A stretch of DNA of 64,000 nucleotides from positions 1 to 64,000 of the forward strand of contig MKJX01000155.1 in the NCBI GenBank assembly GCA_001942415.1. Direction: 5' to 3'. Position numbers and translations under genes: made by a program. This DNA is from Pseudonocardia sp. CNS-139. Lineage in GTDB: Bacteria; Actinomycetota; Actinomycetes; Mycobacteriales; Pseudonocardiaceae. Shown one piece after another: positions 36,344-45,699 of the stretch; the first letter of the stretch is position 1; the number at the start of each line of letters is the position of its first letter. Below the pieces are notes generated by a model, which was not told the DNA's origin, made no database searches, and saw nothing but the letters and a program-made list of their open reading frames with translations.

Positions 36344-38650
36344 TCAGGCGAACGGCAGCGGTTCCCGGACCAGGTCGCCGGGCTTCGGCGGCTGCGTCAG
36401 CCAGCCCCGGGCCACCGGCTCCCGGTACAGCCGGTCGCCGCCGAGCAGCGGGAACGCGGCCGGGGCGTTCTGGTACATGCCGGGCACGACCACCCGGACC
36501 ACACGCAGACCGGTGCGGGCCACGTCCGCGGTCGTGACGTCGACTGCGCTGGCGCGATGGCCGTGGTCGGCGAGCATCCGGAGGTAGCCGGCGAGCGCAT
36601 CGCCGGCGGGCGGACCTGGCAGACCGGGCAGCTCGGCGAGCGCGACCGCACCGCCGCGCGGCGCCCGGAGCCGGCGGGCCGGCTCCTCCTGCATCACCGG
36701 GTCCAGGTAGAGCTGCAGGTTGAGGTCGAGCACGGTGAGGTCGCGCCAGTCGGCCCGGAAGTCGGCGCGGTAGCCGCGGTCGGCGCGGAACGCCCGGTAG
36801 GGATCCTGCCGCAGCCGCCCGGCGCGCACGGCGGACCAGAAGGTGCCGTCCGGCTCGCCCAGCTCGGCCGCGGTGGAGTGGGTGACCAGCGCCTCGGTGA
36901 GTGCCTTGGCCGCCGCGGCCGCAGCCGTCGACCGACAGGCCGAGCCGAAGCCGACGACGCCACGGCGCCGGTCCTCGAGGAAGACCCCGACGACCGGCAC
37001 CGGCAGCGCACAGGGGATGTCCAGGAACGTCGCGGTGAGGTGGGCACACGCCGGGTCGTCCAGCACGCCGCACAGCAGCGGGTCGCCCGTCACGTCGATC
37101 CGACGGGCCTCCGCGCCGGTCAGCCACCACAGCGTCACCGCGTCGCGCTCGATGACCTCCTCCAGCGCCGAGCGCTGTGCGGCGGCCGCGTCCGTCCCGG
37201 CCGCGATCCCGGCGTACGCCTGGAACACGAGGGGCGGCTCGCCCGTGCGCAGGCCACGCTGTGTGTTCAGGTAGGTGAAGGCGGCCGGCACCATGACCGG
37301 GGCCCCGGTGTGCAGGTCGACCCCGCTCGCCCAGGAGACGGGCAGGTCCGCGGTGAAGCGGCGGAACGGGAACCCGCGCGCGGCGTACTGCTCCTCGGAG
37401 AACAGCGCGAAGGCCGTCGGGTCCAGCGGTGCCTCGCCCCGCGCGGCCAGCTCGGCCGCCGAACCGTAGAGCAGCCCGTCCGGCACGGCGTTGCCGCAGT
37501 ACCGCTCGAGCGCCTCGCCGATCGCCGCGGCCCGGGCACGCTGCGGGTCGTCGAGCGCGGCACCCCCGGCGATGGCGTCGCGACCCACGGCGCGAACTCA
37601 CCGGTCGCCGCGACGTCGGCGGTGTAGTCGACGAACGCGCGCGGGAACCCGGGGGTCGGCGGTTCACGCACGACCGCGGTGATCAGGCCGGTGCGGGCGT
37701 CGACGAGAGTCCTCGAGCGGCACCGCCTGCGCGTCGGGGTGGACGTCGGCCGTCGGCAGCGGGAGCACCGGATGGCGGTGCACCGCCAGGGTCGCCGGGT
37801 CGAACCGGAGCTGGTGGCCCTCCCCCGGCAGCCGATCGCCGCGCAGCACCGCCAGGACGTCGGTGACCAGCAGGCCCGCGACCGTGGCCAGGGCCCCGGA
37901 CCCGGGCCAGGACGAGGGCGACGGTCCGACCGCGTCCCGGGTGTCGACGGTGTCCAGGGGGTCCAGGGTGTCCAGGTAGACCCAGAGCGAGCGCAGCTCG
38001 TCGGGCGCGCCGGCGGCCGCGAGGATCCGGGCCCGGGTGTCGGTGTAGGACGCGGTGTGCCCGGGACGCCAGCACGGCCCGAGGACGACCTCGGCGCCGT
38101 CGAGGTGCGCGCGGTGCCAGGCGAGGACACCTCGCTCCGCACACCGCTGCTGCAACCGGGTCCACCGGGCGTCGGGCAGCCACTCGGCCGTGGAGACGAC
38201 CACGTCCACGTCCGCGAGGCCGTCCGGGTCCGCCAGGTCGACCCGGCCCCGGTGCACGATCGCGGACACCGGGCCACCGGACGCGGCCTCGATGCGGTCG
38301 GCGACGAGATCGGCCAACGGACCGGTGCCGTCGACCCGCACCGTCCAGGTCCGGACCGCACTGTCGGACCGGACGACCGGAGGCTCGGCGTCGCAGAGCA
38401 GGCCGCGCTGAGCCAGCCCGCGCAGCAGCGGGCCGAGACCGGCCAGCGACTCGGCCGAGGCGGTGGTGCCCGGCGGGCGGGCGAGGAGCTGCTGCGCCGC
38501 GAGGAAGGACCGGCGCGGACCGCGGAGCCTGAGGAACCGGCTGCCCGGCAGCGCGCAACGCCAGATCCCGTCGGATCCCTCGTACAGGTGGTGCCCGGGC
38601 TTGAGCCGGGCGTTCGTCCAGGCCGTCTCGCTGTTCGACATCACAGGCAT
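36344..38650 (-). CDS. Fused E1-like leader-binding and YcaO cyclodehydratase (TOMM C-D fusion), frameshifted
   Basis: ATG at 38650 with GGGAG upstream. The first about 315 residues hold a leader-binding winged-helix region (NARLKPGHHLYEGSDGIWRC) and an E1/ocin-ThiF-like Rossmann domain (GLADVDVVVSTAEWLPDARW). The YcaO domain begins LVDARTGLITAVVREPPTPG and contains ARAAAIGEALERYCG, AAAAQRSALEEVIERDAVTL and FGSACRSTAAAAAAKALTEA, the ATP-binding segments. The end, EPLPFA, resembles the Pro-rich C-terminal tail of azoline-forming YcaOs. About 768 aa, like TruD/PatD. Frame changes near 37710 and 37585. It should convert Cys/Ser/Thr of a precursor peptide to thiazoline/oxazoline. Confidence 0.85.
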
Positions 38651-38716
38651 GCGGAGACTCCCGGGAAGGGGGCGGCGCCGGGGCGGCCCGAGACGGCGAC
38701 TACCTGGACACGATGC

Positions 38717-38808
38717 GTGAGGGAGCGACGGCCCCCGCCCGCCGGACCGGCCGCGCAGGGTCACGTGCGAACCTGCGCCACCGGACCGCGGAGCCACCGC
38801 TCCCTCAC
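38717..38808. repeat. Inverted repeat between precursor peptide and cyclodehydratase genes
   Basis: GTGAGGGAGCG (38717-38727) and CGCTCCCTCAC (38798-38808), an 11-bp perfect inverted repeat spanning 70 bases, inside the 215-base gap between the 40-aa peptide gene and the cyclodehydratase. The enclosed sequence is GC-rich. It could be an attenuating or mRNA-processing hairpin that lowers enzyme expression relative to precursor. Confidence 0.5.
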
Positions 38809-38865
38809 CAGTGGTAGGCCGTCAGGGGCTCAACGCCCGTTCACGGCCGCGTGCTCGACCCTGCC

Positions 38866-38988
38866 TCAGTCTTCCTCGGCCTGGTCGTCGATCCAGCTGA
38901 ACGGCGCGTCCACGGCCGGCGTGCAGTGGGCCCGCAGCCGGCGCGGGGCGTCCTCGACCTCTTCGTACTCGTAGGTGACGTGCGCCAT
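38866..38988 (-). CDS. Candidate RiPP precursor peptide (40 aa)
   Basis: ATG at 38988 with a strong ribosome site (GGGAGG) and a Zur box directly upstream. The first half is acidic then basic (MAHVTYEYEEVEDAPRRLRA, a plausible leader). The second half is HCTPAVDAPFSWIDDQAEED. Cys22 and Thr23, and perhaps Ser31, are substrates for an azoline-forming cyclodehydratase, which is encoded next on the strand. His21 beside a thiazoline-methyloxazoline pair, plus six acidic residues, would give a good Zn(II) ligand set. Few nucleotides separate the operator from the start. The cleavage site and real modifications are unknown; a regulatory leader peptide is the alternative. Confidence 0.75.
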   Translation of the reverse strand: MAHVTYEYEEVEDAPRRLRAHCTPAVDAPFSWIDDQAEED

Positions 38989-39000
38989 GGCACCTCCCGT

Positions 39001-39021
39001 TGAGAGTGGTTGTCATTTTCA
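39001..39021. promoter_or_regulatory. Tandem overlapping Zur boxes upstream of the RiPP operon
   Basis: TGAGAGTGGTTGTCA (39001-39015) and TGGTTGTCATTTTCA (39007-39021), overlapping with the same 6-bp offset as at the zur promoter. The site ends 12 bases upstream of the peptide ATG, overlapping where the transcription start is expected. Confidence 0.8.
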
Positions 39022-39157
39022 CTGCGGCTCGGAACCGACCGTAACCAGGACATGATCCGAGAGTCAAGGGCCGACCAGGACGAGGCCGGCCGGTCCCGCG
39101 CACGGTCGAGCCCGGGCGGCCGGTTCGGCGGTTCACCGCCCCGGCCGAGCAGGGACA

Positions 39158-39880
39158 TCAGGGCCGACCCGGCGGACGCCGGCCCCAGATGCGGAACTGC
39201 GGCGCCGTGTCGGCGGGCGGGAGCTCGGCCCGCTCCCACCGCGTCACCTCGTCCAACGGATCGGCGCGGACGGCGGAGAGGCCGCACCCGCGCAGCAGCG
39301 CGACGATCTCGTCGACCCCCCGCCACCGGGCGAAGGACAGCCGCTCGACGAGCCGGCTGTCGTACGGGGAGTCCCCGGTCACGGGGATCTCGGCGTCGAA
39401 CCAGGCGCCGTCGACGATCATGACCACACCGCCGGGTCGCACGAGTCGCACCCAGGCGGCGACCGCCTGCCGGGCGTCGAGCAGCGTCCACAGCAGGTAG
39501 CGGCTGACCACCGCGTCGAAGCTCTCGGGCCCGAAGGCGGGCCGGACGGCATCGCCGGTCTCGAACCGCACCCGCCCGCCCAGGTGGGCGCAGCGGCGCC
39601 GTCCCGCCTCCAGCATCCCCTCGGCCAGGTCCGTTGCGGTCACCCGGTACCCGGCGGCGCCGAGGAGGGCGGTCATCTGCCCGGTACCCGCGCCGACCTC
39701 CAGGATGTCCGCAGGCGGCGCCGGAAGGACCGCGGTCCAGACCGACGTCCACACCGGGGCCATCGGCCCGACGTGCAGCCGGCTCATCGCGTGCTCGTCG
39801 TACTCCCGGACGTGGGCGTTCCAGAAGTTCGTGATCACCAGTTGGGCGGAGTCCGCATCAGGTGGCGGAACGAATGACAT
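39158..39880 (-). CDS. SAM-dependent methyltransferase
   Basis: 240 aa, ATG at 39880 (MSFVPPPDADSAQLVITNFW), frame intact. SAM loop ADILEVGAGTGQMTALLGAA, acidic VTATDLAEGMLEAGRRRCAH, motif IV VVSRYLLWTLLDARQAVAAW and motif VI LVRPGGVVMIVDGAW. It is on the same strand upstream of the precursor peptide, but the strong Zur boxes at 39.0 kb lie between them. It is divergent from the permease at 39941 with a weak Zur-like site between. It probably belongs to the same pathway; the acceptor is unknown. Confidence 0.82.
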   Translation of the reverse strand: MSFVPPPDADSAQLVITNFWNAHVREYDEHAMSRLHVGPMAPVWTSVWTAVLPAPPADILEVGAGTGQMTALLGAAGYRVTATDLAEGMLEAGRRRCAHLGGRVRFETGDAVRPAFGPESFDAVVSRYLLWTLLDARQAVAAWVRLVRPGGVVMIVDGAWFDAEIPVTGDSPYDSRLVERLSFARWRGVDEIVALLRGCGLSAVRADPLDEVTRWERAELPPADTAPQFRIWGRRPPGRP

Positions 39881-39903
39881 GGATCACACCATAGGCGGCT
39901 ACT

Positions 39904-39918
39904 TGAGAACGAATTCCA
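39904..39918. promoter_or_regulatory. Weak Zur-box-like site
   Basis: TGAGAACGAATTCCA matches only about 12 of 15 pattern positions, but it is placed centrally in the 60-base gap between the divergent methyltransferase and permease genes, where a zinc box would be expected. Confidence 0.4.
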
Positions 39919-39940
39919 TTAAGCCGTACGTTCTCCGGTC

Positions 39941-41029
39941 ATGACGGCGGCCCGCGGCGCGGTGGTCACGAGCGCTGCGCGGCCGCCGGCCGATCCCGAC
40001 CGGCGACGGCGCGCGGCCGGGTGGACGGTGGCGCTGCTGCTGGGCCTGCTCGCCACGGTGCCGCTGGCCCTGGCGCTGGGGCCGGTCCCCGTGGCGCCGG
40101 ACGTCGTGGCCGGCGTGCTGGGGCACCACCTCTTCGGCACTCCGGAGACCGCCGGCTGGACCCGTGCCCAGGACACCATCGTCTGGCAGGTCCGCACGCC
40201 GCGGGTGGTCCTCGGGGTTGTCGTCGGCGCGGGGCTGGCGGTCAGCGGCGTCGTCCTCCAGGCCCTGGTCCGCAACGTACTGGCCGAGCCCTACCTGCTG
40301 GGCATCACGTCGGGTGCATCGACGGGAGCGGCGGCGGCGATCCTGTTCGGGGTCGGCGTGGGGATCGGTGTCGACGTCATCGCGCCCAGCGCGTTCGTCG
40401 GTGCCGCACTGGCCAGCGTCGTCGTGTTCACGCTCGCCCGGCGGGGCGGCACGATCACCCCGGTCCGTCTGCTGCTGGCCGGCGTCGCGGTCGGCTACGT
40501 CCTGTCCGCGGCCACCAGCCTGCTCATCTTCGGCTCCGGCGCGCCGGATGCCGCGCGCACGGTGCTGTACTGGCTGCTGGGCTCGCTGAGCCTCGGCAAC
40601 TGGCGCAGCGTGGTGGTCAGCGGCTGTGTCGTCGCCTGCTGCCTCGTGGTGCTGATGACCATGCGCCGCACGCTGGACGCACTGGCGATCGGTGACGACA
40701 CGTCACGCGACCTCGGGCATTCACCGGACCTGGCGCGCGCCCGGGCGGCCGTCGTCGTCGCGGTCTGCGTGGGGGCCGTGGTCGCCGTCTCGGGCGGCAT
40801 CGGGTTCGTCGGTCTGGTGGTGCCGCACGTCGCGCGGCTCTGTGTCGGCGCGGTGCACTCCCGGGTCCTGCCGGTCGCGGCGCTGATCGGTGCGCTCTTC
40901 CTCGTCTGGGCCGACGTCGTCGCCCGCACCGTCGTCCAACCCGCCGAGCTCCCCCTCGGCATCGTCACCGCCCTGGTCGGGGCGCCGCTGTTGTTCGTCC
41001 TGGTCCGCCGACACCACACCTCCGTCTGA
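39941..41029 (+). CDS. FecCD-family metallophore permease
   Basis: 362 aa, ATG at 39941 with little ribosome site, frame intact. Motifs: VRTPRVVLGVVVGAGLAVSG, LQALVRNVLAEPYLLGITSG, RLLLAGVAVGYVLSAATSLL and GGIGFVGLVVPHVARLCVG. It is similar in layout to the permease at 32.3-33.4 kb, suggesting a duplicated uptake module. It begins a four-gene plus-strand operon with binding protein, ATPase and methyltransferase. Confidence 0.9.
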   Translation: MTAARGAVVTSAARPPADPDRRRRAAGWTVALLLGLLATVPLALALGPVPVAPDVVAGVLGHHLFGTPETAGWTRAQDTIVWQVRTPRVVLGVVVGAGLAVSGVVLQALVRNVLAEPYLLGITSGASTGAAAAILFGVGVGIGVDVIAPSAFVGAALASVVVFTLARRGGTITPVRLLLAGVAVGYVLSAATSLLIFGSGAPDAARTVLYWLLGSLSLGNWRSVVVSGCVVACCLVVLMTMRRTLDALAIGDDTSRDLGHSPDLARARAAVVVAVCVGAVVAVSGGIGFVGLVVPHVARLCVGAVHSRVLPVAALIGALFLVWADVVARTVVQPAELPLGIVTALVGAPLLFVLVRRHHTSV

Positions 41030-41048
41030 TCCGAGAGGACACCTCCCG

Positions 41049-42024
41049 ATGCGCCGCCTACCGCGCTCCGCCCCCGGCATCGCCTTGATCGTCGTCGCAC
41101 TGGTCGCCGGGTGCGGCGGGGCGACCGCGCCCGCGGCAGGTGGCGCGGCGGAGTCCGGCTTCCCGATGACGGTCTCCAGCTGTGGCGAGGAGGTGACGAT
41201 CGCGCAACAGCCCGAGCGGGTGCTGACGGCCGGGCCCGAGGCGCCGACGCTGCTCGCCGCCGCCGGAGCGGCCGACCGGATCATCGCGCGCTCCAGCGAG
41301 CTCGGCTCCCCCCTGGGCGAGTACACCGACCGGCTCTCCGCCGTCGAGCAGATCTCACCGGACGCGGAGATCTCCCGCGAGGCGATCATCAACGCCGATC
41401 CCGACCTGGTCATCAGCTACGGGCTCCAGACCCCGGCGGCCGACCTCGCCGCCGCGGGCATCCCCTCGATCGTCCCGACCGGGCTGTGCGACCACGTCGG
41501 GGCGAGCGCGGGCTCGCAGCACGTTCGACGAGATCCTCGAGGACATCCGCACCTACGGGCGGATCATGGGGACCGCGGAGCAGGCCGAGGCGGCGGTCGG
41601 CGCGCTGCGCGCACGCATCGACACCGTCGTCGCCGCCGACCACGGAGGTCAGCGGAGGGCCGCCACGCTGATCGTCACACCGGGAGCACCGGTCGCGGCC
41701 TACGGCAACCAGTCCGCCCAGCACGCGCAGATGGAGGCACTGGGTCTGGTCAACATCTTCGCCGACGAGGAGCACCGCTACTTCGAGACCAGCATCGAGG
41801 AGGTGCTCGACCGCGATCCCGAGGTGATCATCCTGCTGGACACCTCGAGCGACGGCTCCGGCGATCCGGCGGCCGACCTCGCGGCGGAGAGCCGGCTGGG
41901 CGAGACGACCGCGGTCCGGACCGGCCGGATTCTCGTCGTCCCCTACAGCTTCACCTCGCAGAGCCCGATCGCGATCCAGGGCCTGGAGGATCTCGCCCGG
42001 CAGCTGGCGGCGGTCCCTGCGTGA
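41049..42024 (+). CDS. Metallophore-binding lipoprotein (FecB-like), frameshifted
   Basis: ATG at 41049; lipoprotein signal MRRLPRSAPGIALIVVALVAGC. SBP landmarks: QPERVLTAGPEAPTLLAAAG, ISREAIINADPDLVISYGLQ and, after a frame change near 41515, EDIRTYGRIMGTAEQAEAAV, EVLDRDPEVIILLDTSS and the C-terminal QSPIAIQGLEDLARQLAAV. About 325 aa. It is the receptor for the permease just upstream; the ligand is unknown. Confidence 0.83.
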
Positions 42025-42784
42025 TCTCTGCCGACGACGTCCGCTTCGACTACGGCGACGGGCTCGTCCTCGACGGGGTGGCGATCACCGCGCGGCCGGG
42101 CTGCGTCCTCGGCCTGGTCGGCCCCAACGGGAGCGGGAAGTCGACCCTGCTGCGCGTCCTCTACGGCGCGCTGCGTGCCCGCGGCGGCGCCGTCCTCATC
42201 GACGAGCAGCCCATCGCAGAGCTCAGCACCCGGCAGATCGCGCTGCGGACGTCGGTCGTCGTCCAGGAGGCCCCTCCCGAGATCCCGCTCACCGTGTTCG
42301 ACCTCGTGCTGCTCGGCCGGTCGATACGCCGGTCGGCGTTCGCGGCCTACCAGCCCGAGGACCGCGCGGCGGCCGAGCGCGCCTGCACCAGGTCGGCGTG
42401 GCGACGCTGGCGCACCGGCCGTTCGGGAGGCTGTCGGGGGGCGAGCGCCAACGGGTGCTGATCGCCAGAGCGCTCGTGCAGGAGACCGACCACCTGCTGC
42501 TGGACGAGCCGACCAACCACCTCGACGTGCGCTACCAGCACGAGTTGCTCGCGCTCGTCCGGAGCCTGCGGACCACGACCGTCGTCGTCCTGCACGACCT
42601 CAACCTCGCCGCCCGCTACTGCGACGAGCTGGTGCTCCTGCACGGCGGCCGGATCGTGACGGCGGGCCCCGTCGCCGAGGTGCTCACCCCGCAGACGCTC
42701 GAACCCGTGTACGGGATCGGTGTCGAGCGACTCGAGCACCGCGGGTTCGTCCACCTGGTCTTCGGCCCGGGAGGAAACGGGTGA
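42021..42784 (+). CDS. FecE/FepC-type importer ATPase, frameshifted
   Basis: GTG at 42021 overlaps the binding-protein stop. Walker A GPNGSGKSTLLRVLYGAL, Q-loop region VVVQEAPPEIPLTVFDLVLL, and after a frame change near 42392 RLSGGERQRVLIARALVQET, LLLDEPTNHLDVRYQHELL and VVLHDLNLAARYCDEL. About 254 aa. It completes a full importer with the two upstream genes and might also serve the ATPase-less FecCD set at 17.7-20.8 kb. Confidence 0.87.
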
Positions 42785-43638
42785 CCGCCGAGGACCCGAC
42801 CGCCGAGGACTACGCGGCGCTGCTCGCCGTCGGCGCCCACGCGGAAGCCGACCACCGGGCGTTCTGGGAGGCCGCGGCGGACGGCTACCACCGGGCTCGA
42901 CGCCACGACGACGGCGTGCTGGCCGACGGCGTGGTCGCGCACCTCGTGGCGCGGGGCATCCTCACGGACGCGCGCGTGCTCGACATCGGCGCCGGCACCG
43001 GCCGGTACGCGCTGCGGATCGCCCGGCACGCCGGCGGCGTCCACCTCGCCGACGTCTCCGACCGGATGCTGGCGCACGCCCGGGCCGACGCCGAGGCCGC
43101 CGGCCTCACCGGCCTCGGCTACACGCGTGTCGACTGGACCACCGCCGACCTCGACGCGCTCGGCTGGCGCGGGGCCTTCGACGTCGTGTTCGCGTCGATG
43201 GTCCCGGTGGTCCGCAGCCGAGCGGGCATCGACCGGATGACCGCGGCGTCCCGGGCCTGGTGCGTGGTCAACCGGACGATCCGCAGACACGACACCCTCG
43301 CCCGGCACCTCGAACGCGAGCTCGGGCTGCCCGGCCGCTACGACCCGGGCAACGACCGCGCCTACCCGCGGGCCCTGGTCAACTACCTGTGGCTGCAGGG
43401 ACGCCTCCCGACGGTCGCCTACGTCGAGCACCGGACGACAACCGCCTGCTCCGTCGACGAGGCCGCGCAGCGCTACGCCCGCGCGTTCACCTCCGTCGAC
43501 GGCGGGCGGGCAGCGCCGGAGCACGGGGACCTCCGCGAGGTCATCCGCCGAGTCGCCACGGGCGACGAGGTGGTCGCCGAGCACCACGAGGTCACCGCGG
43601 TGATCAGCTGGCCCGCCCGCGCCGAGCCGCCGTCCTGA
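42781..43638 (+). CDS. SAM-dependent methyltransferase fused into the importer operon
   Basis: 285 aa, GTG at 42781 overlapping the ATPase stop; frame intact. N-terminal YAALLAVGAHAEADHRAFWE, SAM loop DARVLDIGAGTGRYALRIAR, acidic GGVHLADVSDRMLAHARADA, then FDVVFASMVPVVRSRAGIDR. The long C-terminal half has an unusual RALVNYLWLQGRLPTVAYVE and TACSVDEAAQRYARAF. Similar methyltransferase genes accompany nickel/metallophore import ATPases in other bacteria and may alter the incoming chelate to free the metal; that role is inferred. Confidence 0.78.
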   Translation: MTAEDPTAEDYAALLAVGAHAEADHRAFWEAAADGYHRARRHDDGVLADGVVAHLVARGILTDARVLDIGAGTGRYALRIARHAGGVHLADVSDRMLAHARADAEAAGLTGLGYTRVDWTTADLDALGWRGAFDVVFASMVPVVRSRAGIDRMTAASRAWCVVNRTIRRHDTLARHLERELGLPGRYDPGNDRAYPRALVNYLWLQGRLPTVAYVEHRTTTACSVDEAAQRYARAFTSVDGGRAAPEHGDLREVIRRVATGDEVVAEHHEVTAVISWPARAEPPS

Positions 43639-43670
43639 GCCGCCGGACCCGTCGTACCGGCCCGGGCCCC

Positions 43671-44389
43671 TCAGCCGGTGCGCCGCAGCCGCAGGACGTT
43701 GTCGTCGCGGGTGCCCGGCGTGCCGTCCGGGGCGGGGACGGACCGGGTGACGATGCGGTCGGTCACGACGGCCCAGTGCCCGACGACCCAGTGCGCCGGG
43801 TCGGGGGCCAGTGCGGCGAGCACCTCGGCGGTCGAGGGCAGGTGCACGTCGAAGGGCACGGCATCCGCCCAGGACGGCGGCCCGGCGTGGCCGGCGACGA
43901 GGAGCGAGCCCCCCACGGCCACCGCGGACATGGCCCGGCGCAGGATGGCGTCCCGCTGGCCGGCCCGCTCCAGCGGAGAGTGCAGGAACTGCGCGGAGAC
44001 CAGGTCGAACTCCCCGGCCGGGAAGGACTCGACGAGGTCGTGGCGCTGCCAGTCGACGAGATCGCCGACGCCGCCCGCGCCGCGTGCTCGGCCGCCCGCG
44101 CCAGCACGACGCCCGAGACGTCCACCGCCGTCACCCGCCAGCCGCGGGCGGCGAGCCAGACGGCGTCGCCGCCGCCGCCGCAGCCGAGGTCCAGCGCGCG
44201 GCCGGGCGGCTCGGCCGCCATCTCCTCGACGAGCAGCGCGCCGGGGGTCGGGCTCCAGTCCGGCGGCAGCACGAGACCGGTGTAGAAGCCGTCCCAGTAG
44301 CTCTGTCCGGTGTCGCCCGGCACCGGCACGGGCATCGAGGGGCGCGGGCCTGCGGGCCGCTCGGACGGGGACTCGGTCGAGGAGGACAC
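43671..44389 (-). CDS. SAM-dependent methyltransferase, frameshifted
   Basis: GTG at 44389 ([18 protein letters not shown]; Met at 44335 is an alternative). [20 protein letters not shown] and SAM loop [20 protein letters not shown] with acidic [20 protein letters not shown] resemble TehB-like methyltransferases of metal/metalloid resistance. After a frame change near 44070: [20 protein letters not shown], then [19 protein letters not shown]. About 239 aa. It is divergent from the zinc chaperone gene, so the Zur box at 44480 could control both. Confidence 0.76.
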
Positions 44390-44479
44390 GCCGGCAACCG
44401 TAGGCACCGTCGAGCGGCACGACGAGGTTCCTTGCCGGAACGGCAAACCCGGGCGCGTCCCTGCCTGGCCGCCCGTTTT

Positions 44480-44494
44480 TGACAACGGTTATCG
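44480..44494. promoter_or_regulatory. Zur box upstream of the zinc chaperone gene
   Basis: TGACAACGGTTATCG, nearly identical to the box at 452-466. It ends 7 bases before the ATG of the COG0523 GTPase gene, which leaves no room for a ribosome site; the mRNA is probably leaderless. Confidence 0.85.
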
Positions 44495-44501
44495 TTACGA
44501 C

Positions 44502-45666
44502 ATGGACGCTCCGCCCGTTCCCGTGACCGTGCTCTCCGGCTTCCTCGGCGCCGGCAAGACCACGTTGCTCAACCACGTGCTGGCCAACCGCGAGGGCCGC
44601 CGGGTCGCCGTGGTCGTCAACGACATGAGCGAGGTCAACATCGACGCGGCGCTCGTCGCGGGCCAGGGCAGCCTCGACCGCACGCAGGAGCGGCTGGTGG
44701 AGCTGAGCAACGGATGCATCTGCTGCACCCTGCGCGAGGACCTGCTCGACACGGTCGGCGAGCTCGCCCGCTCGCAGCGCTTCGACACCATCCTCATCGA
44801 GTCCAGCGGGATCTCCGAGCCCATGCCCGTGGCGGCCACGTTCGAGTGGACGTTCGAGGACGGCTCCAGCCTCGCCGACCACGCCCGTCTCGACACCATG
44901 GTCAGCGTCGTCGACGCCGCCGGGTTCCTCGCCGAGCTCGTCCGCGGCGACCTGCTTGTCGAGCGCGGCATCGAGGCCACCGCGGACGACGAGCGCAGCA
45001 TCTCCGACCTCCTGGTCGACCAGGTCGAGTTCGCCGACGTCCTGGTGCTCAACAAGACCGACCTCGTCTCCCCCGCCGGCCTCGGCACGGTCGAGTCCGT
45101 CCTGCGCAAGCTCAACCCCACCGCCCGGCTGGTCCACGCCGACCACGGCGCCGTCGCGCTGTCGGAGGTGCTCGACACCGGCCGCTACGACCCCGTTCTC
45201 GCCGCGCAGCCCCCGGCTGGCCGCCGAGCTGGCCGGCAGCCACACCCCCGAGACCGAGGAGTACGGCATCTCCTCGGTCGTCTACCGGGCGGAGCGCCCG
45301 TTCCACCCCGCGCGCCTGCTCGCCGCTCTGGAGGACTGGACGGGCCTGCTGCGCAGCAAGGGCTTCTGCCGCATCGCCAGCCGGCCCGACGTCCTCGCCG
45401 TGTGGTCCCAGGCCGGTCCGAACCTCGTGCTCGAACCCGGCCAGCTGCTCGCACCCGACGAGCCCGCACCCGGCCAGGAACTGGTGTTCATCGGCGTCGG
45501 CCTGCATCCTGACGAGCCCCGCCGGCGGCTGGACCCCGCCCTGCTCACCGACACCGAGCTGAGCGCCGGACCGGCCGCGTGGCGGCAGCTGCCCGACCCG
45601 CTCCCGCAGTGGGACCTCGACCAGATGCACGACCACGACCCCAGCCACACCGGATCGGTGCACTGA
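44502..45666 (+). CDS. COG0523/CobW-family GTPase, Zur-regulated zinc metallochaperone (ZagA/YciC-like), frameshifted
   Basis: ATG at 44502. P-loop [20 protein letters not shown], the metal-binding CxCC motif in [17 protein letters not shown], switch [18 protein letters not shown]4-like NKTDLV, and after a frame change near 45210 the CobW C-terminal domain ([40 protein letters not shown]), ending with a His/Asp tail ([10 protein letters not shown]). About 387 aa. Zur-controlled members deliver Zn(II) to essential enzymes in zinc starvation. The Zur box directly upstream assigns it to that subgroup rather than cobalt or nitrile hydratase chaperones. Confidence 0.88.
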
Positions 45667-45699
45667 CCCCGCCGGAACCCGACCTGGCAGCGAGGGACC

